Shown: positions 17,709-28,087, counted from the first letter of the stretch. The stretch: DNA of 64,000 nt from Paenibacillus sp. JDR-2 (GCF_000023585.1 NC_012914.1:4898501-4962500); one strand, 5' to 3'. The notes: a model not told the origin generated them from the letters alone. Made by a program: numbers and translations.

Positions 17709-19481
17709 TTACTTATAGAAATAATGGTATAGGCGATGCATCAACACGGCCGTTTCCGCCCGCGTCGTCCACGCTTTCGGATTGATGCTCTGATTCGACC
17801 CGCTCACGAGCCCCGCATGAATCAGTCCGGCAACGCTGTCCTGCGCGTATCCGGCGATGCTGCCGGCATCCTTGAACCCGCTTAACGGTTCCGCTGGCGC
17901 AGGTACGGCTTTATTCGCGAACGAGAGCGCTTTGGCGATCAGCACCATCATATCTTGCCTGGAAATGGCATCGTTTGGACGGAACTGATTGTCGCCGGTG
18001 CCCGTAGCAATGCCCATGCCGCGCAGAACAGCTACCGCTTCGGCATAATACGCGTCAGCCGCCACATCGGAAAATGCCTCGCCCTTCGCTCCCTGCAAGC
18101 CCATCGTTCTGACGAGCAGCAACGCGAAATCCGCCCGGCTTACGGAAGCCCCCGGCCGATATTCGGTCGCGGATACGCCGCTTATGATCCCTTTGGAAGC
18201 CATCACTTCAATAGCCGATTTGGCCCAAGCGAATTTACCCAGGTCATTAAACGTCTTTTGCACGAAAACGACGGCGTATTTGCCGGAATTCGTCGCCTGG
18301 AACAACACGGACCCCGTCGCCGAATCGTACCGGCCGCTAGGTACCGCAAAGACGTTTCCTTGTGCGTCCATATACCAGATCGTAATATGCTCCGGATTGG
18401 CCTTTTCCTCCGCCGTCGGACTATAAGGGATGCTGATCGTCGCAGGCGCGTTCGGATTGCTCCATTCGATCTCCCGTCCGCCGCTGCGAACGCTCCAATC
18501 GATAACGGGACGGCCGCCGATTTGCGCGCGCAGTTTGTCATCCAATCCGCCGGTGTCGGCTTGCTCGATGAGAAATTCGATATTGCCATTAGGCAGATTG
18601 CCGTTCGGGAACATACTGCTCGTCACGGTTACCGTCCCGAGCGGCGTGGAAATGTCGATCTGCACACCCTCGGCGGTAGCCGTGAACGCGACAGCAGGCA
18701 GTTCCAACGCGTGAGATTTGCTGCCGGGCACCCCTGTCAATGCCAATTGAATCTTTTTGAGACCTCCGCCCGCCGCCGTCGCCTTGGTGACAGCCTTCAA
18801 CCAGGTGGACTCGTCGATTTTCCATACGACACGGCCCGTCGAGCCATCGACTTTTGGCGTCGGCTTGATAACGACTTTACCGCCTTCCTCGGTTATGACG
18901 ACAGGCTTATCGTCTCCGGAGCCGCCCGTGCTTCCCGGGTTGGTGCCCGGGCCCGGATCGCTCGGCGCCGAGACCACCTTCAAGTTTGCAATCGCGTTTG
19001 CGTCCTGATCCGCGACGTTCATGGCGCTGTCCACGGTTTTTACTTTTTTCAGCTCAACCGTGCCGCTTCCCGCTGCCGTCGCCTCAAAGACCATCTCCGC
19101 CAGCACGACCGTTCCGGACTCCCCGGATACAGGTCCGACTTTCGTAAACGCCAAAACAATTTGGCTGCCTTTCACGGCAGGCGCAACGGCATAACCGAAT
19201 CGGTCGCTGGATGCGCTTTTGAATCGCAAATGATCGGTGTCGAACGTCGCTTGAAGCTCTGTCGCGTATACATCGGACAGCTCCTGACCGATCACCTGGA
19301 CTCTGACTTCACGGCCGGCGACCGGCTCGTTGTTCGAAACGGAAAGCGTGTACGACGAAGCGGCGTAAGCGACTTCAGCCGCCAAGGAAAACCCGCTTAA
19401 CAGAATCGAGCCGGCCAGCAAAAGACTGAAGCAGACGAATTGAATTTTTCTCAGCCCCGTCATCCTCTTTGTATGTAGCAT
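17709..19481 (-). CDS. Cell-surface cohesin-domain protein with three SLH anchors
   Basis: 590 residues. A signal peptide (cleavage near AYAAS, about residue 40) is followed by a cohesin-like module (about 42-170; SVSNNEPVAGREVRVQVIG .. VYATELQATFDTDHLRF), a Gly/Pro/Ser linker (PGPGTNPGSTGGSGDD), a beta-rich domain (about 195-410) and three S-layer homology domains (about 415-590, e.g. VMASKGIISGVSATEYRPGA). SLH domains bind pyruvylated cell-wall polymer. It would display a cohesin on the surface, and it lies directly downstream of a gene encoding a dockerin-like C-terminus. This resembles an anchoring scaffoldin, but binding between them is inferred. Confidence 0.85.
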   Translation of the reverse strand: MLHTKRMTGLRKIQFVCFSLLLAGSILLSGFSLAAEVAYAASSYTLSVSNNEPVAGREVRVQVIGQELSDVYATELQATFDTDHLRFKSASSDRFGYAVAPAVKGSQIVLAFTKVGPVSGESGTVVLAEMVFEATAAGSGTVELKKVKTVDSAMNVADQDANAIANLKVVSAPSDPGPGTNPGSTGGSGDDKPVVITEEGGKVVIKPTPKVDGSTGRVVWKIDESTWLKAVTKATAAGGGLKKIQLALTGVPGSKSHALELPAVAFTATAEGVQIDISTPLGTVTVTSSMFPNGNLPNGNIEFLIEQADTGGLDDKLRAQIGGRPVIDWSVRSGGREIEWSNPNAPATISIPYSPTAEEKANPEHITIWYMDAQGNVFAVPSGRYDSATGSVLFQATNSGKYAVVFVQKTFNDLGKFAWAKSAIEVMASKGIISGVSATEYRPGASVSRADFALLLVRTMGLQGAKGEAFSDVAADAYYAEAVAVLRGMGIATGTGDNQFRPNDAISRQDMMVLIAKALSFANKAVPAPAEPLSGFKDAGSIAGYAQDSVAGLIHAGLVSGSNQSINPKAWTTRAETAVLMHRLYHYFYK

Positions 19482-19577
19482 TCGCCAACATCCTTTCCAA
19501 ATGGATAGGGGAGGAAGGCGCGTCAGCGCCTCCTCCCGAACAACTTCGCCTATCGTTAAATGATGGACCTGATTCGT

Positions 19578-22500
19578 TTACTGCGAATTTCCCATGATGC
19601 GGTACGCGACCGCTGCCAGATCCTGCACCCCGATCGGACGCGGCGTTGTAATGCCTAGCGCCTTGTACAGCGGCCAATTGACGTCCGTGCTGCTTTGCCC
19701 GTAATATCTTCCGATGACCGCCAAATCTCCAATCGTCAACACGCTTGATCCGGACAGCGTTTTTAGCGATCCGTCGAATTCGGATATCGCTGCCGTCAAC
19801 TGCGCTGCCGCTTCTCCGATTCCTGCCTGGGACAGAGTCGGATCAGCCAGCGCGGCGTTGGCTGCGGCCAGCTTCGTTTGCAGCTGCGCTTTCGAGCCAG
19901 ATGCGTATTGTCCAAGGAAAGAACCTTCTATCGCGCCGGTCAAGCGGCTGTCGGCCGTGGCAATCGCCGCTCTAAGAGCCGTCTTGTCGGTAACCTCGAT
20001 CACTACATTATGGCTGGTCGAGCTTACCGGCGTTTCGGTAATGCCGTCCGAGATGATGACCTTTTCCACCGTTATGGCGTTAAGCTCGACAGTCGCATCA
20101 ACGTTTTTGGCCTTGAAGCTCAGCTCCAGCAGGTTGTCGGTATTGGAAATTGCCTGGCCCGCGCCGGCCGCAAGGAACCGGATGTTGGCTTCACCCTCGC
20201 CCGAAGCGCCTTCCTGGTCAAGCACGATCGAGAACCCGTCTACCAGGGAGATGCCCGACACGTATTCCACCTTCGCAGGGTCGTAACGAACGGACAGATC
20301 GATCGCGTAAACGTCGGATGTCAAGTTGTTCAAGCCAAAGTTCAATTTGAATGCTTCCCCGGATACGACGGAAGCCGGTCCGCTCAGCAACGCGCCTTCT
20401 TGACCGCTGATTGCAATCCGTGCGCTGCCGCTCAAACCGGAGCCGACGGCTTTCGCCGTTACTTTCACGACGCCGTTCTTTTTGGCCGACAGCAATCCCG
20501 TCTCGCTGATGATCGCCGCATTGGTATCCGAACCGTCCTCTGCGGTTACCGACCATACGGCAGGCACTCTTGCCATCATTTGCAGCGTACCGTCCTTCGT
20601 CGTAATGGAAGTCGCGCCGGCTTCGCCGGAAACCTCCAGCTCCTCGGACAGTTGAAGCGCTTTGAATGCGCCGCGCAGCGCATAGTATGAGTTGTCCGCC
20701 GCTTCCTGACCGATTCCGCTATTCGCAACGGCAGCTTGGGCCTCGCTTAAAGCGCTTGCAAAATCGTTCCATGAATCGGTGGTATAAAGCGTATCGTCCA
20801 GGTAGTTGACAGTCCCTATGAAGGAGGTCAGCAGCGTTTTGTCGACCGCCACAGGGGTAACAGGGTTCGCGGAACCGCCGCGGCCGGCTTTGACCTCGTT
20901 AAAGTAAGCTTCTACTTTCGAAACTTCTTCAGCTGTCAGCACCCTGTCATAGATCAGAATCTGTGCGACTCTGCCCATGAAGCGGAAAGGAGTTGCGGCC
21001 GCCATCGAGTAGCCTACGCCTAGATCCGATTTGTTCCCTTTAAGCGCCTTCGCATTGGTTCCGGGGGTGCCGATGACGTTATTATCTACGTAAACGGCTC
21101 TATTGGTTCCGTCTAGCTGAGCGCGAACGCTGACCAGGCCGTCCGTGGCGGTTGTCGCAATTTGCTGCCCGCCGCCCGATACGCCTCCATCCGCGTTACC
21201 AAAACGGATGTTAACTCTGTTTGTTCCCACGCCGAGATTAATGCCGCTCCAGCCGTCATTGGCAGCCCATGTTTGGTAAGCCTCGTTCAATCCGAAATAA
21301 ACAAGGCCGTTTTGGTCGCTGGAGTTGTTGGCTGTGGTTGTTGGTCTAACTAGCGTGTAAATCGTCATCTGCGTGCTGCCGTTATAATCTTTAAAGCCTG
21401 CAGCCTTGAGCGGCCTCGAGTTCGCGGCAAAATCCACATAATCGTATACATCGTTCTTTAATGCAGGGTTGCCGGTTGGCGTTCCAAGATTATCGCCGCC
21501 GCTGCCGGGAACGCTCGCCGGGACAAGCTTCGCCGGGACGCTTCCCATATTTGTCCATCCGGTTACGTTGCCGCTGCCATCTTTTTCCACACCCTCATCG
21601 GCTTTTAGCCATAAGTCAAGACCGTTTCTAGGAATATCGGCAGGCGTCTTATCGCTCACCACAACGCGGGCGTGCGACTGACTCAGCACTTCTCCGTCTG
21701 CCGCCAGTACGTAAATAATGTACGGACCAGGCAGCATTGGGGCGGTCATCGCGAGCATATCGCCCGAAGCTACGGTTTCATCGTCGCCTCCATCGAAATG
21801 CCCGCCGCTCGACGAGGAAATCCATATCTTTTTAGTCGAGTCGTCCAAATCGATAGCAAATCTCACTTGCCCGCCAGGTGCTACCGACACATCCGCCGGG
21901 AGCAGCCTGTTGGCCACCGATACGGTCGTGGTAAAGTGGATGGTCATGGCATTCGGTTCGGTCGGCGTGCTGGCGACCAAGGTCCAGCTTCCTTCGGTGG
22001 CGATTTTGTACCCGCTCGCCACGGGATTGCCGTTAAGCGTATAGGTGTAATCTTTGCTCAAAGTCAGTTCAAGAGGCCGTACCGCTGAAACTTCGTAATT
22101 TTCCCCGTCCGTCACATTGATCGCTGACGCGTTCTGGTCGACGTAAACCGTATACTTGGAAACGGCCGTCTCTCTGCCGTCTGCGTATTGGATATAGAGC
22201 TTGTATTCACCCGCGGCAGAAGGAGCTTTGATTGACTTTTCGTTGCCGGCAGCTTTCGTCATCTTATTGCCTTCGTTGAAGACCGTTGTGTTCGCGGGGG
22301 CGAGCCAGACCGTATCTTGCGCATTCAGCAGGCCTCTGCGGTTCAGCTTCTCGCCTTTACCCATGATGACATTGGAAGCGAGCTCAAACTCGGTATCCGC
22401 AATGAGGCTTCTTGGGATCATATGGGTGTATTCGTTGGTAAGACCCGAATTCAGAACGATCTCATTGCCCTTAACCGGCCAAATGCGGGCTTCGCTTTTG

Positions 22501-24815
22501 TAATTGTCGTAAGTAATCCTAGGAGCGCCATTCTGATTGTTAGTTCCGTCCACGTAACCTCCGACGGCAATCATGTCGCTTTTGCGCTTCCAGTTGTTAA
22601 ATTCGAAGAGACGGCTTTGACCCGGTGCATGGGAAAGCTTTGACTGCACGACGTTGCCGATCATCTTGATGAACGTGCTGCCTTCGTCGGGATGGAATCC
22701 GTTTGTCCAGTTGTTGGAGGTTGTAGGCTTGTCGGTTGGATTCGGGTTAAGGAAGTTGTAGTTCATCTCGGTGAAATTCGTCCAGTTGTCGGGATTCCAG
22801 TTGCTGTTCTTATCGGTGACGGGGTCATTGGTCAAATTATTGACGGTGTCCCATGTTCCTCCGCCCGGCAAATTACCCGGATCGCCTTGGCGTCCCAGCG
22901 AGTAGATAGCTCCGGAATCGTTAACGACCGTGCAAATTTCCTCTATCCGGTTATAGTTTATTTTGTTGTTTCTTGAGGTTGTGGAGATGATCGGAGATCT
23001 TGCGACGCTTGTTTCATGCGTACCGTGGTAAGGGCCGCCGGTCTTGTTCGTACCTTGGGCGGTAAAGCCGAACCCATCGTACTCGTCCCAGCCCCAGCCG
23101 ATGCTCATCGCGCCGTAAGTGGTGTCGTAAATGTAGTTGTGAAGGACCTGCATGTTCGTCGTGTAGAAAGAGGCTAGCGCGTTGGCGCCAGGAAATCCGT
23201 AGCAGGTTCTGTACAAAAAGTTATTGGTAATATAAATATTTTCCGGTACGGCTTCCGTACCCGCCGCAAATTTTTCTTTATCAACGCCAGCCCAGTTCTT
23301 TATTGGCGTACCGGAGACGGAAACGCTGGATTCCTGCTTAATCGGCTCATCGTTCTCATAGATATGCTGCGGATGTCCGACCACAACGCCGGAAGCGAGC
23401 GTATCCACGATATAGTTGCCCGTGACCTCGATGTTCTTGGCATCGTTTTCAATATGGATGCCATTAAATCCGGCAAGCCCGATCTCGCCGTTCAGAACCT
23501 TAATGTTCCTCGCCGCGTTGATCATGACGACGGCAGGCGGGATGTCATACCCCCGGTAGAACGTTTCATGCCAGTTAATGCTGCTTGGGAAGTAAACTTT
23601 GTTTACGATCGAGCCTTGAACGGACGCGTAGCCGCGGGAGCTCGTCGTTACCGGACCGGATCCGTCGCTAAGCGTGTAGGTGCCCGTCAGTTCAAACAGT
23701 TTGTAGTCGGTATGGGCAAATGTCAGCCCGTTGAAGGTGATGTTTTTGACGCGTCCGTCATCCGAGCCCTCAATCGGATTCAACCGATCTCCTACAGGGA
23801 TTCCTCTAATGTCGAGGACCGTCTCAAGCTTTGGAACAACTACGTCGGCGGTATTAATATCTTCGCCGGCCAGCGGAATGTAATAGAGCGTGCTTTCCGC
23901 CTGGTCGAAATAGAAATCTCCGCGTTTGTTAAGGAACTCGAAGGCATTGCGGATGACTTGATTGTTGCCAGGATTGTACTGCGTGTTATTGCCTAAGGAC
24001 TGTGAAATCGCTCCATACGGCATTTGGAACCGGAGCATGACGCCGCCGGGTTTGTTGCTGGCTGCCGGTGCTTGCTCAATCGACGCGAAAGTGACGAAAG
24101 GTCTCGCCCATCTGGCGGTGGAGCCGCCCATGCTTTCGGCTTCGATATTCTGGGGGTTTTTCGTTTCCGTCGTCAGACCTACGCTGGCATCGAATACGAT
24201 GCCGGCCCGAATGTTGCTGCCATTCTGCCAAGCCCAAGGGTTATCGGCAGAGGTAAAGCTGACGGTGGGGGTGCCCGTGACGGTTCTGTTTGAAGAAGCG
24301 ATCTGCGTGCTTGTCGTCATGTTGGCGCGCTTATCATTTACATAGATCGCGCGCAGCTTATCGCTCCGGTTAAGGGTCGTTTTATAGGCCTTCAAGCCGC
24401 CTGTCTGGGTTAGGCCAACAGCTTCCGTCCATACGCCCTTTTCCAGCATTTCGCCGCCGCTGATTACCGGCTTCGCTCCCGGTGCCGCTTCATAGCGAAC
24501 CGTGCTGCTTGCGCTGCCGGAATCTTCCTTGGAGAAAACCAAGGTTTCGTTAAGCGGATAGTATCCGTCCGCAATTTGAACGACGATATCGCCGCCGGTC
24601 TTAGGCAGCGTCCTTACGACTTCTTTTGCCTTGGCAATCGTTTTATACGGCTTATCTTTGGTTCCGTCACCCGTGCTGTCATTGCCATTCGTTGCAACAT
24701 AGAGGGTAGTACTAGCGGCACCGTCGGCCGAGACTACCGACCTTGATAAGGGCAGCATGGAAAATACCATTACGAAAGTCATGACCCAAATGAATGCTCT
24801 TTTTCTCACTTCCAT
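19578..24815 (-). CDS. Large secreted GH141-like beta-helix enzyme with LamG-like, FIVAR, cohesin and dockerin-like modules
   Basis: 1745 residues. The signal peptide ends near VVSADG. The catalytic part (about 35-800) is a right-handed beta-helix opening with LYVATNGNDSTGDGTKDKPY and PVISGGE, typical of GH141 (alpha-L-fucosidase/xylanase). Next come Ig-like segments, a LamG/concanavalin-like domain (about 1075-1290; NGLDLWLKADEGV .. RFMGRVAQILIYDRVL), a FIVAR helix bundle, a Big2-like segment, a cohesin-like module (SGEAFKLNFGLNNLTSDVYAI), another FIVAR and a dockerin-like end (LTIGDLAVIGRYYG .. GVQDLAAVAYRIMG). The dockerin-like repeats lack the usual DxNxDG calcium loops. AAGGAGG precedes the ATG. 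It lies in an operon with an ABC transporter upstream and the cohesin-SLH protein downstream. Confidence 0.8.
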   Translation of the reverse strand: MEVRKRAFIWVMTFVMVFSMLPLSRSVVSADGAASTTLYVATNGNDSTGDGTKDKPYKTIAKAKEVVRTLPKTGGDIVVQIADGYYPLNETLVFSKEDSGSASSTVRYEAAPGAKPVISGGEMLEKGVWTEAVGLTQTGGLKAYKTTLNRSDKLRAIYVNDKRANMTTSTQIASSNRTVTGTPTVSFTSADNPWAWQNGSNIRAGIVFDASVGLTTETKNPQNIEAESMGGSTARWARPFVTFASIEQAPAASNKPGGVMLRFQMPYGAISQSLGNNTQYNPGNNQVIRNAFEFLNKRGDFYFDQAESTLYYIPLAGEDINTADVVVPKLETVLDIRGIPVGDRLNPIEGSDDGRVKNITFNGLTFAHTDYKLFELTGTYTLSDGSGPVTTSSRGYASVQGSIVNKVYFPSSINWHETFYRGYDIPPAVVMINAARNIKVLNGEIGLAGFNGIHIENDAKNIEVTGNYIVDTLASGVVVGHPQHIYENDEPIKQESSVSVSGTPIKNWAGVDKEKFAAGTEAVPENIYITNNFLYRTCYGFPGANALASFYTTNMQVLHNYIYDTTYGAMSIGWGWDEYDGFGFTAQGTNKTGGPYHGTHETSVARSPIISTTSRNNKINYNRIEEICTVVNDSGAIYSLGRQGDPGNLPGGGTWDTVNNLTNDPVTDKNSNWNPDNWTNFTEMNYNFLNPNPTDKPTTSNNWTNGFHPDEGSTFIKMIGNVVQSKLSHAPGQSRLFEFNNWKRKSDMIAVGGYVDGTNNQNGAPRITYDNYKSEARIWPVKGNEIVLNSGLTNEYTHMIPRSLIADTEFELASNVIMGKGEKLNRRGLLNAQDTVWLAPANTTVFNEGNKMTKAAGNEKSIKAPSAAGEYKLYIQYADGRETAVSKYTVYVDQNASAINVTDGENYEVSAVRPLELTLSKDYTYTLNGNPVASGYKIATEGSWTLVASTPTEPNAMTIHFTTTVSVANRLLPADVSVAPGGQVRFAIDLDDSTKKIWISSSSGGHFDGGDDETVASGDMLAMTAPMLPGPYIIYVLAADGEVLSQSHARVVVSDKTPADIPRNGLDLWLKADEGVEKDGSGNVTGWTNMGSVPAKLVPASVPGSGGDNLGTPTGNPALKNDVYDYVDFAANSRPLKAAGFKDYNGSTQMTIYTLVRPTTTANNSSDQNGLVYFGLNEAYQTWAANDGWSGINLGVGTNRVNIRFGNADGGVSGGGQQIATTATDGLVSVRAQLDGTNRAVYVDNNVIGTPGTNAKALKGNKSDLGVGYSMAAATPFRFMGRVAQILIYDRVLTAEEVSKVEAYFNEVKAGRGGSANPVTPVAVDKTLLTSFIGTVNYLDDTLYTTDSWNDFASALSEAQAAVANSGIGQEAADNSYYALRGAFKALQLSEELEVSGEAGATSITTKDGTLQMMARVPAVWSVTAEDGSDTNAAIISETGLLSAKKNGVVKVTAKAVGSGLSGSARIAISGQEGALLSGPASVVSGEAFKLNFGLNNLTSDVYAIDLSVRYDPAKVEYVSGISLVDGFSIVLDQEGASGEGEANIRFLAAGAGQAISNTDNLLELSFKAKNVDATVELNAITVEKVIISDGITETPVSSTSHNVVIEVTDKTALRAAIATADSRLTGAIEGSFLGQYASGSKAQLQTKLAAANAALADPTLSQAGIGEAAAQLTAAISEFDGSLKTLSGSSVLTIGDLAVIGRYYGQSSTDVNWPLYKALGITTPRPIGVQDLAAVAYRIMGNSQ

Positions 24816-24877
24816 AATACCTCCTTGGATGTAAGTAAAATGTTATACACATGGCTGCCTAAGCGGTATGAGCGAGG

Positions 24878-25672
24878 CTATTTCAGAATAGCCCCGGCTG
24901 TCAAAGCATTTTCGATCTTCTCGTTGCCTACCAAATAAACGATAATCATAGGCAAACTGGATAACAGCATACTCGCGCCGATCAACCCCCAATCCGTAAC
25001 TCCCACATTGACAAAGAAACCAAGCAACCCCACGGTTAGCGGCCGAAATTGATCCTTGGAGGCAATAATAAAAGCAAGCGGGAATTCGTTCCAGATCCGA
25101 ATGAATATAAGGACGCATTGCGTAACCAATGCCGGCATCACGATTGGAAATATGATTCTTATATAGGTCTGATAGACATTCGCGCCGTCTATGCATGCCG
25201 CTTCCTCCAGCTCCTTGGGCAACGAACGGAGAAAAGCGTACAGCATAAGAACGCAGGAAGCGATGGCGAAGCCGGAATACGGCAGGATAAGACCTAGATA
25301 GCTGTTTTTGATATGCAGCGCTTTAACCAGCTGGAATAAAGGAATAACAACGACCTCGATCGGGACGATCAGTCCCATGGATACGTAAAACAACACCGCC
25401 GAATTAAATTTCCATTGCATGCGGCTGAGGCAATAGGCCAGCATGCTTCCCGTCGCCAGCGTTATGACAATCGTCCCCGCCGTATAAATCAGGCTGTTCT
25501 CGAAATACGTATAAAAATGATATTTGGACAACGCTTCGCTGAAGTTCAGCCAATCCAAGGAAGACGGTACGCCAAAAGGATTGCCGTAAGCTTCGCTTTT
25601 GGACTTCAACGACATCGTTAACATCCAGTACAAGGGAAACAGAAACGTGCCTCCGACGGCTACCCAAAACAC
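24878..25672 (-). CDS. Sugar ABC transporter permease (MalG-like, CUT1)
   Basis: About 264 residues, with membrane helices from VGGTFLFPLYWMLTMSLKS onward and the EAA loop EEAACIDGANVYQTYIRIIFP. The start is uncertain. GTG at 25672 has no ribosome site, whereas GGGGGGAG lies about 22 bases upstream next to an in-frame CTG, so translation may begin up to six codons earlier (reading LKVLSRVFWV). It follows its partner permease by ~35 bases. Confidence 0.88.
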   Translation of the reverse strand: MFWVAVGGTFLFPLYWMLTMSLKSKSEAYGNPFGVPSSLDWLNFSEALSKYHFYTYFENSLIYTAGTIVITLATGSMLAYCLSRMQWKFNSAVLFYVSMGLIVPIEVVVIPLFQLVKALHIKNSYLGLILPYSGFAIASCVLMLYAFLRSLPKELEEAACIDGANVYQTYIRIIFPIVMPALVTQCVLIFIRIWNEFPLAFIIASKDQFRPLTVGLLGFFVNVGVTDWGLIGASMLLSSLPMIIVYLVGNEKIENALTAGAILK

Positions 25673-25706
25673 TCGACTTAATACTTTCAGAAAACTCCCC
25701 CCTAGC

Positions 25707-26591
25707 TTAAAACTCTAGTTTTTCCCTAGCTACGTACCTTTGAATGACAAAGGAGATCAAGAGGCATTCCAGAATAAAGATAACGGCGATCGCGGTGCCT
25801 TTGCCAAACTCGGAAGTATCGAATGCCGTATAATACATCTGGTAGATGACCGTCCTGGATGTGTCGCCCGGGCCTCCTGCCGTCATGACCCGCACATGCG
25901 AGTAGAAGGCCATCGAGCCTAAGGTGGACAGAATAAGTACGTATTTGATGACATTCTGCAGCAAGGGGATCGTTATTCGCAAACAGACTTGAACGAAATT
26001 GGCACCGTCGATCAAGGCCGCTTCATAATAGCTTTTGGGTATGGTCTTGATTCCCGTATAAAACAGCATCGCGTTGAGACCGATATATTGCCACAGGAAG
26101 GTAACCCCGATGCTCGGCATGACCGTTTTCTTTTCCGTCAGCCACGAATGCGTCCAGGAGCTCAGCCCGAGCGATTGGAGTATGCTGTTAAACAATCCCC
26201 AGTTCGGTTCGTAGAAAGCCAGCCAGATCTGCGCAACCACCGTGACCGACAAGATCGCGGGGAACATCGCCGCCGTCTTGAAGAAGCGGCGAAACCTAGG
26301 GGTTTGAGCATCCATAAAAAGCGAAAGCATCATGGAGAAGGGCAGCCCAAGCAATAAGGAGATGCCTACGATAAGGTACGTATTTTTATGGGCGCTCCAA
26401 AAGGAAGGCGAAGCCATTACGTCTTTGTAATTATCCAAACCGACAAATCCCAAATTTCGAAACCCGTCATGCTTATGCAAGCTCATCCAGATCTCCGGCA
26501 GCAAGGGGTATACGCAGAATACGGTAAACAGCAGCAAGGCCGGGGAAGCAAATACAAATATGGACATTTTGGTGCTAAAGTACTTGTTCAT
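25707..26591 (-). CDS. Sugar ABC transporter permease (MalF-like, CUT1)
   Basis: 294 residues, six membrane helices (MSIFVFASPALLLFTVFCVYP ...). EAA loop: YEAALIDGANFVQVCLRITIP. I choose ATG 26591 because GGTGGAGAG lies just ahead; the GTG at 26603 is part of that ribosome site. The gene belongs to the second transporter operon with the binding protein at 26670 and the permease at 24878. Confidence 0.9.
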   Translation of the reverse strand: MNKYFSTKMSIFVFASPALLLFTVFCVYPLLPEIWMSLHKHDGFRNLGFVGLDNYKDVMASPSFWSAHKNTYLIVGISLLLGLPFSMMLSLFMDAQTPRFRRFFKTAAMFPAILSVTVVAQIWLAFYEPNWGLFNSILQSLGLSSWTHSWLTEKKTVMPSIGVTFLWQYIGLNAMLFYTGIKTIPKSYYEAALIDGANFVQVCLRITIPLLQNVIKYVLILSTLGSMAFYSHVRVMTAGGPGDTSRTVIYQMYYTAFDTSEFGKGTAIAVIFILECLLISFVIQRYVAREKLEF

Positions 26592-26669
26592 CGCTCTCTC
26601 CACCGTTTAATTTGTGTCTAAATCCCCCCGGGATCAGCCGAAGGGGATTTAGCTGTCATCGCCTCTTTG

Positions 26670-28037
26670 TTACTTGTTAAACCACGTATTCTCGCTCCAA
26701 ATCTTGTTCATCGCGGTATTGAAATCTTCGGCAGCGTATTCGCCCGTCAGTAAGTTCGCTCCTTGCGTAGACACTTCGGCAGAGGTTTTCGCATCTATCG
26801 AATTAAGAGCGAAAGACGCGATTTTATTCGGGATCGGATTATACCAGTCAACGAACTTCTGCATAAGCGGGCTTCTGTTATTTGCCTGATTGCCGGTCTG
26901 CAAGGATATTGGCGCTCCCGTGGATTCGAAGTACAACGCATCCTGCATGGCCAGGAATTCGGCAAGCTTGACGGCCTCATCCGGATGCTTGGTTTTCCCG
27001 TTTACCGCATAGCCGTTAACCGGTGAGCCCCAGAATTGCACGGTCTGCGAAGGATCGTACTTATCGCTTGCGCTTGGGAACGGGAAGAAATCAACCGTTT
27101 CGTCTTTTGCCAGATTCGGCAGCTCCCAAGTAAACATCATTAGCATTGCCGCTTTTTTGGACGTAAACATCTCCATCGCCGGACCGTAATCCAGGTTGGC
27201 AATGCCGTCTGGGAAGACGCCTTCCTTGACCATCGTCTCTATACGGGCCGCACCTTCCTTGACGGATGGATTGGTAAAGTCCGTTTTGTTGCTGACGAGA
27301 TCCGCCATCGCCTGCGGGTCCCCGATTTGAATCATTTGCTGCAGCATGAAGAGCTTCGGCCCCCATCCGTCCTTGCCCGGAGTTACGGCCGGAACCATGC
27401 CTTTACCCTTGAGCGTCTTCGAGGTTTGAATCAGCTCGTCAAACGTGGTCGGCACCTTCACCCCTGCTTCTTCAAACATGTCTTTATGGTAAAAGATGAC
27501 GGGGGTGAAATACGTATCGGCTCCGGAGGAGAGGCTGTAAATCCCGTTATCGACATGCTTTAACGCATCCGGCACCGCATATTTGTCCAAGAAGCCGTCT
27601 TTGGAAATATAAGGGGTCAGATCCAGAATGCTGCCCGTATTCTTCAGCGGGGTAAAGTAGCCCGCATCGCTCCAGAATACGTCCGGCATATCCCCGGAGG
27701 AATTCAACGTCTTCAATTTGTTGGCCATATCCTCGCCGCCGCCGCCGGGCTCAAACTCGACTTCAAGATTGGGAAGCGCTGCGGCAAGGTTAGGCTTGAT
27801 GTATTTTTCCATGATGTTATTGCGATTCTCGTCCGTCGTAATCGTGATAACCCTCATTTTGATTTTTTTGCCGTCCGGCGCCGCGGTCTCCTTATTATCT
27901 TCCGTGGTTGCTGCCGGGGCCGACGGATTGTTGGACGGCTGGTTGGAATTTGCGTTGTTCCCGCTTCCGCATGCCGATGAAACCAGTAAAGTACTTGCCA
28001 TAAGCACCATGGCCGCTGCCTTAGACTTCGTTACCAT
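26670..28037 (-). CDS. Sugar ABC transporter substrate-binding lipoprotein (family 1)
   Basis: 455 residues. Lipobox LVSSAC (Cys about 23) and an N/P-rich linker are followed by a family-1 solute-binding fold (MRVITITTDENRNNIMEKYI; MPDVFWSDAGYF). GGGGAGG precedes the ATG. It is the first transporter gene of the operon leading to the GH141-like enzyme, so it probably imports the products of that extracellular enzyme. A cre-like site lies about 50 bases upstream. Confidence 0.9.
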   Translation of the reverse strand: MVTKSKAAAMVLMASTLLVSSACGSGNNANSNQPSNNPSAPAATTEDNKETAAPDGKKIKMRVITITTDENRNNIMEKYIKPNLAAALPNLEVEFEPGGGGEDMANKLKTLNSSGDMPDVFWSDAGYFTPLKNTGSILDLTPYISKDGFLDKYAVPDALKHVDNGIYSLSSGADTYFTPVIFYHKDMFEEAGVKVPTTFDELIQTSKTLKGKGMVPAVTPGKDGWGPKLFMLQQMIQIGDPQAMADLVSNKTDFTNPSVKEGAARIETMVKEGVFPDGIANLDYGPAMEMFTSKKAAMLMMFTWELPNLAKDETVDFFPFPSASDKYDPSQTVQFWGSPVNGYAVNGKTKHPDEAVKLAEFLAMQDALYFESTGAPISLQTGNQANNRSPLMQKFVDWYNPIPNKIASFALNSIDAKTSAEVSTQGANLLTGEYAAEDFNTAMNKIWSENTWFNK

Positions 28038-28087
28038 TGATATACCTCCCCTATTTGTCGAAACGGATACCGGTTGAATTCAGCCGT

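Noticed and set aside
17955..19400. 481-codon plus-strand frame opposite the cohesin-SLH gene
   Set aside because: Shadow of a GC-rich gene; Arg/His-rich product with no domain.
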